The position numbers and the translations under genes are program-made. Below, one piece after another: positions 7,303 to 13,914 of a DNA stretch of 64,000 nucleotides (positions are counted from its first letter, which is position 1; every line of letters begins with the position of its first letter). Under the pieces are notes generated by a model. The model did not search any database, was not told where the DNA came from, and worked only from the letters and a program-made list of their open reading frames with translations. Source of the stretch: a virus; IMG/VR virus record IMGVR_UViG_3300008117_000081, positions 33,036 through 97,035 of that record, one strand, 5' to 3'.

Positions 7303-7697
7303 ATCTGAGGTAACCCTAGTAAGATCTGCTCAATCTCTACTTCTTGCAAACACGTCTCAATGGCTTTAATACTAAAAAAATTTCGTTGACCATCTAGCAT
7401 AAGCGAGATTCCCACTATGTGGTTTGACGCATCAGTTTTTTGCCTTGTTAGATACTTACTTTTAGCATAATTTCTGAATTTTCTGTGCTTTTTAGTAAAT
7501 GTTGCAAGTTTTTTGCAGGCATTTTTATAGCCTGTAAATGCTAAGTTAAATTCTTTAATAAGCTCTTTTGATAAAGAATCTGTTTTTTTAAACTTATCTC
7601 TTAGTCTACCAGCCTTAGATCGCTTGCGACTTCTGTCAAACGCTAGGGCGTTGCGCTCTTGTATTAGTTTAAATAATCTAATCGCATCACTGTTCAC
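7299..7697 (-). CDS. Basic hypothetical protein
   Basis: The GTG at 7697 has an ideal AGGAGG six bases upstream, so it is preferred over an in-frame codon 39 bases earlier. The product (132 residues) is very rich in Lys/Arg over residues 10-95, suggesting nucleic-acid binding, with a short hydrophobic C-terminal third. No family recognised. Confidence 0.65.
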   Translation of the reverse strand: MNSDAIRLFKLIQERNALAFDRSRKRSKAGRLRDKFKKTDSLSKELIKEFNLAFTGYKNACKKLATFTKKHRKFRNYAKSKYLTRQKTDASNHIVGISLMLDGQRNFFSIKAIETCLQEVEIEQILLGLPQI

Positions 7698-7875
7698 CCT
7701 CGTCCTCCTGATTAGTAAGTTGATTTTCAACCTCAAGCTGAAGACTGTATAGCGACGTCATTGCCTGGCGAGCAGTAGAAGCAAGGTCTGCAGAAATAGT
7801 AGTTTCTTCAAGAAACTTGAAGTACTGCTTGCCTTCTTCTAGCATTCGCCAGGTCGGATGTTCTTCAAAGCGCAT
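7687..7875 (-). CDS. Acidic hypothetical protein, 62 residues
   Basis: A largely helical protein with an acidic C-terminus (QEDEGEQ). Its ATG lies inside the end of the upstream gene, and its own end contains the ribosome site for the next gene. Nothing points to a function. Confidence 0.6.
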   Translation of the reverse strand: MRFEEHPTWRMLEEGKQYFKFLEETTISADLASTARQAMTSLYSLQLEVENQLTNQEDEGEQ

Positions 7876-8176
7876 TTGTCATCTCTTCTACTAATAGTTT
7901 ATCTATTTGTCTATCTAGCCATTGAGTGTAGTATCTATGAATAGCCTTATCGTTTTGACCATGCATATCTTCATATGAAGGCCTGCCGCAGTCAATCCAC
8001 ATCTTAAACACTGCACCACTCGGTCTGTTATATGGAGAGTATGGCATCATACCGACGTACTTGTCGCCATCGTATACTAAATGAAAGTTCTTTATGTTGT
8101 CCTCTTCGTACTCTTTCTCCTCTATTAAATGATAGCCATTATAAGTGCAAATAATTGCGTCTTCGTTAATGCTCAT
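7865..8176 (-). CDS. Hypothetical protein, 103 residues
   Basis: AAAGGAG precedes the ATG. The composition is rich in aromatic and acidic residues (several Tyr, Trp; EEKEYEEDN); it appears to be a compact soluble domain. The C-terminus ends in a predicted helix (WLDRQIDKLLVEEM). No recognised family. Confidence 0.7.
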   Translation of the reverse strand: MSINEDAIICTYNGYHLIEEKEYEEDNIKNFHLVYDGDKYVGMMPYSPYNRPSGAVFKMWIDCGRPSYEDMHGQNDKAIHRYYTQWLDRQIDKLLVEEMTNAL

Positions 8177-8185
8177 ACGACTCCT

Positions 8186-8398
8186 TTAAAAGTGAAGTAT
8201 TTTATCATCCAATTCTGACTTTACAGAGCTAACCTTAACAAGTGAATCAGTTAGTGAACTGATTAGCGCTGGAGAGCCTACTATATTTTGATTTTGCAGC
8301 GAAGCTAGAAGGCTAAGTATGCTCTCCTTTGTGTAGTCCAGTTCAATTCTTAGCTGACGGACTTTCTTTTCTTTAATTAAGCTATCTATATTTTCCAT
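8186..8398 (-). CDS. Helical hypothetical protein, 70 residues
   Basis: Starts with ATG overlapping the upstream stop (TAATG) after GGAGGAG. Predicted as two helices with leucine-rich heptads, possibly a small dimer. Role unknown. Confidence 0.65.
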   Translation of the reverse strand: MENIDSLIKEKKVRQLRIELDYTKESILSLLASLQNQNIVGSPALISSLTDSLVKVSSVKSELDDKILHF

Positions 8399-8628
8399 TA
8401 CTCCTCCACCTGTATGCCCTGTGATCTTAACAAGGCCATTACTTCTTTTTCATGCTTAGTGCCTACTACTTTATCGAGCAATTTTTGTGCATCGATTTTC
8501 TTTGATTTTGCTTCAGTCATTGAGCCAATAACTTCAATTTTTCCACCACGCGCTAGAAAAGAATCAGTTGATTCGAGTTTAAGAGCCGCAATTCTTTTTT
8601 GTTCTTCTGTTGCATACCACTTAATCAT
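8398..8628 (-). CDS. Hypothetical protein, 76 residues
   Basis: First gene after motif copy 4, with AAGGGGG before the ATG. The C-terminal 30 residues (KKIDAQKLLDKVVG-x-x-HEKEVMALLRSQGI) look like a helix pair. No family recognised. Confidence 0.65.
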   Translation of the reverse strand: MIKWYATEEQKRIAALKLESTDSFLARGGKIEVIGSMTEAKSKKIDAQKLLDKVVGTKHEKEVMALLRSQGIQVEE

Positions 8629-8655
8629 AAAACCCCCTTATGATGTTGTCAAAAT

Positions 8656-8667
8656 ATCGAATCGGTT
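8656..8667 (-). promoter_or_regulatory. Leftward promoter-like motif, copy 4
   Basis: Variant AACCGATTCGAT, then ATT; 27 bases before the start at 8628. It abuts the stop of the upstream gene. Confidence 0.55.
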
Positions 8668-8897
8668 TAGGTCCATATTTTCAATTTGGTCAAAATCATT
8701 ATAAGTTCACCGCGCATATCAGACTCTGCCCATGTAAGCTGAAAGGAAAGAGACTCCAGCTCAGTCTCTACTGACTTCTTTAAGCTATTCATAGCATCGT
8801 TTTGATATTCAGGTTTGCGCAGCTGCTGACAGATATTACTCAGATAGGTTTTCTGAATCTGTAACAACTCGCGTAATTTCGTTGCTGTTGAATTCAA
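8667..8897 (-). CDS. Coiled-coil-like hypothetical protein
   Basis: I place the start at TTG 8897, which follows GAGGAGGCGC; an earlier TTG (8918) has no ribosome site. The product (76 residues) is helical, with leucines at heptad-like spacing. It overlaps the upstream gene by 62 bases in another frame. Confidence 0.5.
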   Translation of the reverse strand: MNSTATKLRELLQIQKTYLSNICQQLRKPEYQNDAMNSLKKSVETELESLSFQLTWAESDMRGELIMILTKLKIWT

Positions 8898-9318
8898 GCG
8901 CCTCCTCAAACTTAACAAACAACTCAGTTGCCTCAGTTATCTTGTTGTTGTTCAGCTTAAAATCTTCTTTTGCTGCGTCAGCTATCTTAAGCAGCTCATC
9001 TACTGCTAATCTCACTTTTGCTTCTTTTTCATCTCTTACAATTGATAGATAAGATAAGCCGTTACCAAAATCATAAGCAATGACAGGAAGTCCAAACTCA
9101 TTTCTACCTACCTGTAAGTCAGCCTCTTTCATAAGCTTTTCAAAGTCTATTTCTTCAATTAATGTTGGCGACTTAATCATAAACTTAAAATCGCCGTACT
9201 TCTCTTTTACTGTCTGGGCCTTACTTTTATCTTGAAGTTCTTTCTTCAGAGCAGAAAGCTCTCTGAACTCTTTATTCAGCTCTTGAAGTCTAGCGTTTAT
9301 CAGCTTTAAATCATCCAT
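8836..9318 (-). CDS. Coiled-coil hypothetical protein, 160 residues
   Basis: Residues 1-35 form a charged coiled coil (LQELNKEFRELSALKKEL), followed by a mixed alpha/beta part around residues 40-100 and a second acidic helix. AAAGGA precedes the ATG. Function unknown; the fold could be a small oligomer. Confidence 0.7.
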   Translation of the reverse strand: MDDLKLINARLQELNKEFRELSALKKELQDKSKAQTVKEKYGDFKFMIKSPTLIEEIDFEKLMKEADLQVGRNEFGLPVIAYDFGNGLSYLSIVRDEKEAKVRLAVDELLKIADAAKEDFKLNNNKITEATELFVKFEEALEFNSNEITRVVTDSENLSE

Positions 9319-9332
9319 TTTAGTCCTTTTAT

Positions 9333-9491
9333 CTATGCAAATTCCAGTCTTTCAATTACTAGTAGTGCTTCGTCGTAGGTACCAACAGGAACTAGAATGC
9401 CCTTGCCACACACATATAAGCCATCTTTTTCCCAAATAATCCTTAGATCACCAGAAGTATCAAAAGTCATTCCATCTGAAAAAACTAACAT
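9333..9491 (-). CDS. Hypothetical protein, 52 residues
   Basis: AAGGAGG stands five bases before the ATG. The product appears to be all-beta (short strands split by Gly/Asp turns: DGMTFDTSGDLRIIWEKDG), then a short helix. Unknown role. Confidence 0.65.
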   Translation of the reverse strand: MLVFSDGMTFDTSGDLRIIWEKDGLYVCGKGILVPVGTYDEALLVIERLEFA

Positions 9492-9500
9492 AATGCCTCC

Positions 9501-9584
9501 TTAGCTAAAAATTCTAATAAAATAAAGAACTACACAGCCATTTAATATAGTCCAAATGTACACACCAAGTCGATTGTCATCCAT
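9501..9584 (-). CDS. Small membrane peptide, 27 residues
   Basis: AAAGGGG precedes the ATG. A single hydrophobic segment with aromatic residues occupies the C-terminal two thirds. It is the first gene after motif copy 5. Confidence 0.45.
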   Translation of the reverse strand: MDDNRLGVYIWTILNGCVVLYFIRIFS

Positions 9585-9609
9585 ATTTTCCCCTTTTTCA
9601 TATGATTAT

Positions 9610-9621
9610 ATCGATTCTGTT
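9610..9621 (-). promoter_or_regulatory. Leftward promoter-like motif, copy 5
   Basis: AACAGAATCGATATA, 25 bases before the start at 9584. Confidence 0.65.
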
Positions 9622-9625
9622 AAGG

Positions 9626-9781
9626 CTAGCTATCATCTGACTTTCTTTCTAAAGAAATCATTGCAGCGCAAAAACCAACAAAAATTAGAGTTATAAAGCG
9701 TAATAAAATGATATCTGTTGTTGTTGCAGTTATAGCATTTAATATAAGTAGGACAAAATAGAAGATCTGATTACTGTTCAT
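9626..9781 (-). CDS. Two-segment membrane protein, 51 residues
   Basis: An AAGAGG-like site precedes the ATG. Two hydrophobic stretches (about 6-18 and 25-42) are joined by a Thr-rich turn, with a charged tail (ERKSDDS). It is probably a small inner-membrane protein. Confidence 0.55.
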   Translation of the reverse strand: MNSNQIFYFVLLILNAITATTTDIILLRFITLIFVGFCAAMISLERKSDDS

Positions 9782-9790
9782 TATTGCCTC

Positions 9791-9895
9791 TTAATATATG
9801 TTAAAGTTATGCCAGTATTCTTCGAAAGTTATAATGTCTAGCTTTAGCAGAACTAGTGCTAGATCAACCAACTCATCGTTAAATAGAGTCGTCAT
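9791..9895 (-). CDS. Mini-family protein, 34 residues
   Basis: The frame opens with ATG inside the end of the preceding gene. The core reads ELVDLALVLLKLDIITFEEYW and shares KLDIITFEE with the mini-gene at 6873-6992. The LLKL-x-I-x-x-x-x-YW layout also recurs in the mini-gene at 14600-14713. No function known. Confidence 0.55.
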   Translation of the reverse strand: MTTLFNDELVDLALVLLKLDIITFEEYWHNFNIY

Positions 9896-10229
9896 CTAAC
9901 ACACCTAGTTTATTAACAAAAGAGTATAGGCGTCCGCCAAGCCGCATGCCGTCTTCAAATGGAAACGTCGCTCCGTCATAGCTAACAAACCACTCGAAGT
10001 TTTTCTGCCATAGTCTAGCAGGTATATTAAGTAGGTCAAATGCTCTGTTTATAGCCGTCTTAGTCGTTGCTGTTCGCCAACCGCCAGAATTAAGAGTAAT
10101 AGACTTGTCGCTGTGCTGTGTAAAAACAGTTGTATTATGTAATACAACTTGATAAAAGCACCAATGATCAGTATAAGTCGTTACTATACCATTTCTTCGC
10201 TTCTGAAATGTATATGCTCGGGCGCTCAT
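9879..10229 (-). CDS. Hypothetical protein, 116 residues
   Basis: AGGAG lies ten bases before the ATG. The central segment LNSGGWRTATTKTAINRAF resembles a recurrent phage hypothetical family with a GGW-x-T-x-TTK box. It appears to be a soluble alpha/beta protein. Role unknown. Confidence 0.7.
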   Translation of the reverse strand: MSARAYTFQKRRNGIVTTYTDHWCFYQVVLHNTTVFTQHSDKSITLNSGGWRTATTKTAINRAFDLLNIPARLWQKNFEWFVSYDGATFPFEDGMRLGGRLYSFVNKLGVLDDDSI

Positions 10230-10310
10230 AAGCAGACACTCCTAATTTATGAAAAACTATGATCAACATCATGCGAGTCTGACCATTGTCTAATCTATAT
10301 CTAGTTAGAT

Positions 10311-10460
10311 TCATAGCTTGTTATCGAATCTGTTCTGGTTGGTTGGCAGCTTATAATTATTGGCTGTAGTCACGTATCTGACGACCATAGATGAAGTTAC
10401 AGTCAATACAAACATAAAAATTAAGGCAAGAACTGCAGTGATTGTGACATCTAAGAACAT
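10311..10460 (-). CDS. Small membrane protein, 49 residues
   Basis: AGGAGATACT precedes the ATG, which overlaps the upstream stop. Residues 5-27 form a membrane helix; the hydrophilic C-terminus is encoded through motif copy 6, so that motif is here inside a gene. Confidence 0.55.
   Translation of the reverse strand: MFLDVTITAVLALIFMFVLTVTSSMVVRYVTTANNYKLPTNQNRFDNKL
10323..10334 (-). promoter_or_regulatory. Leftward promoter-like motif, copy 6
   Basis: AACAGATTCGATAAC embedded in the last codons of the 49-residue membrane gene; the next confirmed start (10229) is 93 bases away, longer than usual. Confidence 0.5.
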
Positions 10461-10699
10461 AGTATCTCCTTTTCTGCTAGCCAGTTAAGATAACCATTAG
10501 TTACTAAACTCTCCTCGTCCCCACCACTATAGTAGCAGTTCCACGAGTCATCAGCTGGATCAAAGAACATAACTTCAATATTTTTAGTTACTTTTATATC
10601 ATAAAGAAATTTCTCTCCAGAGTTCCACTGGACTCCTTCTTCAAAGAAGAATTCCCACTTTTCATGTACAAAGTCTGGATCTCTTTCTGGCTTTTTCAT
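10451..10699 (-). CDS. PDFV/QWNS-family protein, copy B
   Basis: This 82-residue protein is a tandem paralog of the upstream gene: both start with K/E-P-x-R-x-PDFV, then W-x-F-x-F-x-E-x-x-QWNS, and end with Y-x-NW-x-x-E-x-x-L. Start and stop overlap the neighbours (ATGA). Aromatic-rich, acidic, function unknown. Confidence 0.75.
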   Translation of the reverse strand: MKKPERDPDFVHEKWEFFFEEGVQWNSGEKFLYDIKVTKNIEVMFFDPADDSWNCYYSGGDEESLVTNGYLNWLAEKEILCS

Positions 10700-10959
10700 G
10701 CTCGATCCAATAGTATATTTTCAAGTTGCCAATTTATATAAGCTTCATATACTTTTTCTGCATCGCCCAATTCACCAACTTGGTCGTGGTCGTAGCGCTT
10801 CCAGTTATCCCAGAGTTCGTCGTAGAAGACTATACTCTCTCGTCTTTGCTCTATATAGAAAGTCTGATCGCCAGTTGAATTCCACTGCAGCATCTCTTTG
10901 AAGTAAAAATGCCATGATGCTAGCACAAAGTCAGGAGATCTACTTGGTTTTTCTGGCAT
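10696..10959 (-). CDS. PDFV/QWNS-family protein, copy A
   Basis: The first copy of the tandem pair (87 residues), with AGGAGG before the ATG, just downstream of the tRNA gene. The two share about a third of their residues by eye, including PDFV, QWNS and the YxNW end, so the pair is an old duplication. Confidence 0.75.
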   Translation of the reverse strand: MPEKPSRSPDFVLASWHFYFKEMLQWNSTGDQTFYIEQRRESIVFYDELWDNWKRYDHDQVGELGDAEKVYEAYINWQLENILLDRA

Positions 10960-10976
10960 ATGAACCTCCTAAAAAT

Positions 10977-11053
10977 TGGTGGGACCACCAGGACTTGAAC
11001 CTGGAACCACCCGGTTATGAGCCGGGAGCTCTAACCAATTGAGCTATAATCCC
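10977..11053 (-). tRNA. tRNA with CAU anticodon (Met or lysidine-Ile)
   Basis: A full cloverleaf reads from 11053 leftward: acceptor GGGATTA/TGGTCCC, D-stem GCTC/GAGC, anticodon stem CCCGG/CCGGG with loop CTCATAA, T-stem CCAGG/CCTGG with TTCAAGT, discriminator A and an encoded CCA. The anticodon is CAU. Elongator Met and Ile2 (lysidine-modified) cannot be separated here; the AUA codon is very common in these phage genes, which makes an Ile2 role attractive. Confidence 0.95.
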
Positions 11054-11059
11054 ACTATG

Positions 11060-11371
11060 TTATCTAACAGCAACTGAATTAGCTAATAGGTAAACGTATT
11101 CTTCTTCTGATAAGTTGAAGAAATCTCCGCCCTCTAGCTCATTAAAGCTATATTTTCTAAAGTTAAAAGAAGCTGGATCTATAGGTGCTCGCTTTTGTGG
11201 TAAACCATTTACTGCTATTAAAAATGCCTTAGATCCGAAACTAACTATATTCTCTGACTGCAGAGTATCCATAAAATCTACTCCAAATATTGTCCTGTAG
11301 ATGTTGAACACAAAATCTACTTTAAGTTTTTGTTTATCTTTAGGTAGACAAGACATATCAACACCACCCAC
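11060..11371 (-). CDS. Hypothetical protein, about 100 residues
   Basis: A soluble protein with a mixed alpha/beta pattern and an acidic C-terminal helix (NLSEEEYVYLLANSVAV). The frame opens at GTG 11371; an internal ATG at 11356 is an alternative and neither has a strong ribosome site. It ends just upstream of the tRNA, so the two may share a transcript. Confidence 0.65.
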   Translation of the reverse strand: MGGVDMSCLPKDKQKLKVDFVFNIYRTIFGVDFMDTLQSENIVSFGSKAFLIAVNGLPQKRAPIDPASFNFRKYSFNELEGGDFFNLSEEEYVYLLANSVAVR

Positions 11372-11381
11372 ACGTAGACTA

Positions 11382-11513
11382 TCATCTAAAACTTCCTGGA
11401 GGTTCTACTAGAAGCCTCTGCTCTTCTACTTGCTGCTGATCTGACCTAAGATGTTCACATGAGCTGCATGAATAGAAAAAAAGTAATAAAAAAAGTACAA
11501 TATATGTTTTCAT
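11382..11513 (-). CDS. Small putative lipoprotein, 43 residues
   Basis: ACGGAGGTTAT precedes the ATG. Residues 2-14 are a Lys-led hydrophobic signal (TYIVLFLLLFFY) ending in S-C, a loose lipobox, followed by a short polar Gln/Glu-rich mature part and a PP pair near the end. The size and layout resemble outer-membrane spanins (Rz1-like), but no matching inner-membrane spanin is obvious beside it. The lipobox is not canonical. Confidence 0.5.
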   Translation of the reverse strand: MKTYIVLFLLLFFYSCSSCEHLRSDQQQVEEQRLLVEPPGSFR

Positions 11514-11530
11514 ATAACCTCCGTTTTAAT

Positions 11531-11542
11531 TTCGAATCTGTT
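11531..11542 (-). promoter_or_regulatory. Leftward promoter-like motif, copy 7
   Basis: AACAGATTCGAA, only 17 bases before the lipoprotein start at 11513; the shortest leader of the set. Confidence 0.6.
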
Positions 11543-11546
11543 AATG

Positions 11547-11738
11547 TCAATTGTAGTTGTCGTATACATCAGTGTCGTCTGGATCCCAGTTATTTGTTTC
11601 TAGTAATTTGCGAGTCATTTTAGTCATATTATAAGCCGAAACATAAGCAGAATCAAAGACGTCTAGTGATTCTACATCAGCTATGCAATCAGCATTGATA
11701 CAGAAATATCTTATTGTGTACTCGATCAGACGTCCCAA
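11547..11738 (-). CDS. Acidic hypothetical protein, about 63 residues
   Basis: The best start is TTG 11738 with GGAG nine bases upstream, overlapping the preceding gene. The C-terminal third is acidic (NNWDPDDTDVYDNYN). No recognised family. Confidence 0.55.
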   Translation of the reverse strand: MGRLIEYTIRYFCINADCIADVESLDVFDSAYVSAYNMTKMTRKLLETNNWDPDDTDVYDNYN

Positions 11739-11938
11739 AATAGATCTCCAGGTTTTAGCAGTTTAAGTTTCATCAATACAACTATTAGCTTTAGTTTAAC
11801 TAGTCTAGATTTTACTTTTTTATTATTAGATAACCAATTAGTTATAGTAATAAAAGTAATTATGCAAGCTATCGCTGCAACAAGTGCTAGTGTGAGCCAG
11901 AGTAGTAATATCATCTGTTTAATCTCATTCTCCGGCAA
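11726..11938 (-). CDS. Membrane protein, up to 70 residues
   Basis: Either TTG 11938 or ATG 11914 starts a product with one long hydrophobic helix (about residues 10-36) followed by a Lys-rich, leucine-rich tail. It overlaps both neighbours. Role unknown. Confidence 0.55.
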   Translation of the reverse strand: MPENEIKQMILLLWLTLALVAAIACIITFITITNWLSNNKKVKSRLVKLKLIVVLMKLKLLKPGDLFWDV

Positions 11939-12128
11939 TCAAGAACTCCAGCATTATAGAGCAGGCTTCCGCTGCTGTATAAAAAACATAGGTCATAAAG
12001 CTAGCGCCCAAGCAAGGCATAACCTCGCCGAGCGCTATAAACATAAAACTAAGGTTAAAGCATATAGCACTAAATATCAGCGATATCAGATAGCAGGCTG
12101 AATATTTGGCTATAAGCAATCTTCTCAT
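11925..12128 (-). CDS. Membrane protein, 67 residues
   Basis: Two hydrophobic stretches, about 10-35 and 40-65, with few charges after the Arg-rich N-terminus (MRRLLIAKY). The ATG overlaps the upstream stop (ATGA). Together with the next gene it forms a pair of small membrane proteins. Confidence 0.6.
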   Translation of the reverse strand: MRRLLIAKYSACYLISLIFSAICFNLSFMFIALGEVMPCLGASFMTYVFYTAAEACSIMLEFLIAGE

Positions 12129-12292
12129 ACGTATTCGTCGTCAGTTATCTCGAAACCTTTAATAATCTTAAGTGAGATCGCTGGATCACTAGAAACTAGC
12201 TCAAATGCAAACTCCCGGGCTTCATCTTCGCCCTGAAACTCTCTGATTGAATGTCCAACTGTGTCGTCTGAATAGTAAACGTAATAGTTCAT
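12125..12292 (-). CDS. Hypothetical protein, 55 residues
   Basis: GGAGAAAG precedes the ATG. The product looks like a small beta-alpha-beta unit (NYYVYYSDDT, EDEAREFAFELVSSD, LKIIKGFEITDDEYV), the kind of acidic mini-domain common in phage early regions. Function unknown. Confidence 0.65.
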   Translation of the reverse strand: MNYYVYYSDDTVGHSIREFQGEDEAREFAFELVSSDPAISLKIIKGFEITDDEYV

Positions 12293-12534
12293 CTTTCTCC
12301 TTGATTAGTGTACTCTGATGCCCAGAGACACATGTTATATATGTTCCATAAGTGTGTTGCTTCAACTATGGCTTCTTCTGCTTTTCTATGCTGCGAAGAT
12401 GGACCAACATTGAGACAATAGTGACAGAAAACGAAAGCATAGTTAGAGATTGCGTCTCTGAAATCATGCTCTAGACTCATCTCGGTGTCGCATTTCATGC
12501 ATCTAGTCATGTGAGAGTAATCAATTTTTATCAT
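12289..12534 (-). CDS. Lar-like zinc protein (restriction alleviation type)
   Basis: The 81 residues follow the Lar pattern: C-x-x-C near residue 12, about 20 residues with two strands, a second C-x-x-C (CHYC) followed by GP, then an Ala/Glu helix (KAEEAIVEATHLWN) ending in WN. Lar-type proteins modulate host type I restriction, and phages often carry relatives. The match is by motif spacing only; a generic zinc ribbon is the alternative. Confidence 0.55.
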   Translation of the reverse strand: MIKIDYSHMTRCMKCDTEMSLEHDFRDAISNYAFVFCHYCLNVGPSSQHRKAEEAIVEATHLWNIYNMCLWASEYTNQGER

Positions 12535-12546
12535 TGAATCTCTTTT

Positions 12547-12684
12547 TCATACGTCATAGCCTCGTGATTGCCAGAAATTCGCTAACTTATTAAAGATAAA
12601 AAATAGTTCATGGTAGCTTTCCATAAGCTCTAATTTATCTAGCGTCGTCTCTAGACCTATAATAGCACGCTCTGAACTACTCAC
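12547..12684 (-). CDS. Hypothetical protein, 45 residues
   Basis: GTG start with GGAG five bases before it, overlapping the stop of the upstream phosphatase by one base. The product is one or two helices (GLETTLDKLELMESYHELFFIF) with aromatic residues. It may belong to the mini-family, but the fit is weak. Confidence 0.55.
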   Translation of the reverse strand: MSSSERAIIGLETTLDKLELMESYHELFFIFNKLANFWQSRGYDV

Positions 12685-13214
12685 TACAACTCCACTGTTA
12701 TAGGATTTGAAACTATATCTAGGTTTGGCAAGTTATCTATAGCTGCTGCTAGTGACTTTGATCCAACGTTGCCACCAGGACAGAGGTCGAGTTGACCATA
12801 GGCTGGACCATGTGTTATAAGTATATTAGTATCTGGCAGGATACTGTTGTAGATATCGGCTAGCTCAGCTTCATCTTTCATATAAGCCCAGTTGCCAAAT
12901 CGCTTAGAATAAGGACTGCCAAATATAGTTAGTCCTTCTATTACAGTATGAGTGTTATGTAGGATTTGAACACCTTCGTTCTCGCACATCTGTTGCAAGA
13001 GCTGAAATGGCTGTTTGCTAATCTCTACCTCATGATTGCCGCAAATTAATAGTTTATATTTAGCTCGCTGCTCACCATACCAGTTCAAGAACTTTTTGAC
13101 TTCTTCGTGAGTCCCATGATAGGTGAAGTCGCCTGCATGAATAATCATGTCGCAAGCTGGCATAACTAGCTTCTTATGATGCTGGTGAGTATCACTTATG
13201 CATGCTATCTTCAT
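12684..13214 (-). CDS. Calcineurin-like metallophosphatase, C-terminally truncated
   Basis: The protein carries metallophosphatase blocks in order: SDTHQHH (D-x-H), HAGDFT (GD), CGNHE (GNHE) and ITHGPAYG (the H of the third metal site). The family normally ends with a GHxH block and a strand; here the frame stops after PNLDIVSNPITVEL and no GHxH follows, so one metal ligand set is missing. I use the ATG at 13214, which has GAGGATG before it. It may be inactive or have altered metal binding. Substrate unknown. Confidence 0.75.
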   Translation of the reverse strand: MKIACISDTHQHHKKLVMPACDMIIHAGDFTYHGTHEEVKKFLNWYGEQRAKYKLLICGNHEVEISKQPFQLLQQMCENEGVQILHNTHTVIEGLTIFGSPYSKRFGNWAYMKDEAELADIYNSILPDTNILITHGPAYGQLDLCPGGNVGSKSLAAAIDNLPNLDIVSNPITVEL

Positions 13215-13339
13215 GTCATCCTCATGTTTGCTAGCCAATAGCTATATAATTTATAGTGCTCGTCCCACTCAAATCCTAGCCTATCAACCGCAAGCACAAA
13301 ATCTATAAGTATAAAAAACTCAGTATTAATGCTCTTCAA
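13211..13339 (-). CDS. Mini-family protein, 42 residues
   Basis: TTG start with GGAG five bases upstream. Its core FILIDFVLAVDRLGFEWDE and the later LYSYWL match the hydrophobic helix, L-G/E-I/F, aromatic layout of the mini-family. It overlaps the next start by four bases. Confidence 0.5.
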   Translation of the reverse strand: MKSINTEFFILIDFVLAVDRLGFEWDEHYKLYSYWLANMRMT

Positions 13340-13487
13340 TTGGTCTCCAATAATAAAATAATGAAGCTATACGAGGTCTAGGAATCTGTAGTCTTATGAG
13401 AACGTCATGCAGCTCTCTTATGCACGTCAGATCTTTTTTATAAGAGCGCTCGCTATTACCAGCTATTATAGTCGAAGTCAAATGCAT
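13326..13487 (-). CDS. Mini-family protein, 53 residues
   Basis: AAAGG lies six bases before the ATG. A polar N-terminus leads to the family core ELHDVLIRLQIPRPRIASL followed by FYYW. It overlaps the neighbours at both ends. Confidence 0.5.
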   Translation of the reverse strand: MHLTSTIIAGNSERSYKKDLTCIRELHDVLIRLQIPRPRIASLFYYWRPIEEH

Positions 13488-13665
13488 GCTTTACCTTTGC
13501 CACTATGCTATCTTTAAAGCTCATGTTGCGAGTATATATAGCAGTAAAACCATTTCTATGTAGTCTAACATAGTCTTCTTCTTCGCGTTGAGCTAGATAT
13601 ATTCGCAGTCCAAATATAGCAGAGAACCTATATATGAAAGCCTTAGTCTTCAAGTTCAAGAGCAT
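13456..13665 (-). CDS. Hypothetical protein, 69 residues
   Basis: ATG 13665 follows GGAGTCAGCG, better than an earlier ATG at 13695. Basic and aromatic, with FIYRFSAIFGLRIYL near the start, faintly like the mini-family core, and a polar C-terminus. Function unknown. Confidence 0.5.
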   Translation of the reverse strand: MLLNLKTKAFIYRFSAIFGLRIYLAQREEEDYVRLHRNGFTAIYTRNMSFKDSIVAKVKHAFDFDYNSW

Positions 13666-13816
13666 CGCTGACTCCAAATCTAGCAGATGTATCATGTAGC
13701 ATATACGTCCAGAAAAAACTCATAGTAACTAGAGCAAGAGTGTCAGGTCTGTTTATTTCTAGCTTATCTAGCATGCTAGAAAAACCTAACACAATTCTAG
13801 TATACTTCACCTGCAT
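13643..13816 (-). CDS. Mini-family protein, about 57 residues
   Basis: The core is VLGFSSMLDKLEINRPDTLAL followed by FFWTY, a clear match to the LDKLEI-type mini-genes. Three in-frame starts exist (GTG 13831, ATG 13816, GTG 13810); 13816 is my choice because of the G-rich stretch upstream. Confidence 0.55.
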   Translation of the reverse strand: MQVKYTRIVLGFSSMLDKLEINRPDTLALVTMSFFWTYMLHDTSARFGVSDALELED

Positions 13817-13914
13817 AAACCAAGCCCCCACAGCGTATAAAACATGCGTTTCTTTATATGCATATCATAGCTATATGGAATACCGCCACGATAGTATACA
13901 CTAGGCTTGCTCAT
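13807..13914 (-). CDS. Possible mini-family protein, 35 residues
   Basis: GAGGAG lies four bases before the ATG, inside the end of the previous gene. The C-terminus (KKRMFYTLWGLGLCR) resembles a shortened mini-family core ending in LGL. Confidence 0.45.
   Translation of the reverse strand: MSKPSVYYRGGIPYSYDMHIKKRMFYTLWGLGLCR

Noticed and set aside
10231-10317. Frame starting ATGAATCTAACTAG at 10317 (ATGA overlap), running into the next gene
   Set aside because: It would overlap 9879-10229 by about 80 bases and lacks a ribosome site; too weak to call.
11317-11385. 22-codon hydrophobic frame after the lipoprotein gene
   Set aside because: It lies wholly inside another gene's frame and has no start signal apart from an ATGA overlap.
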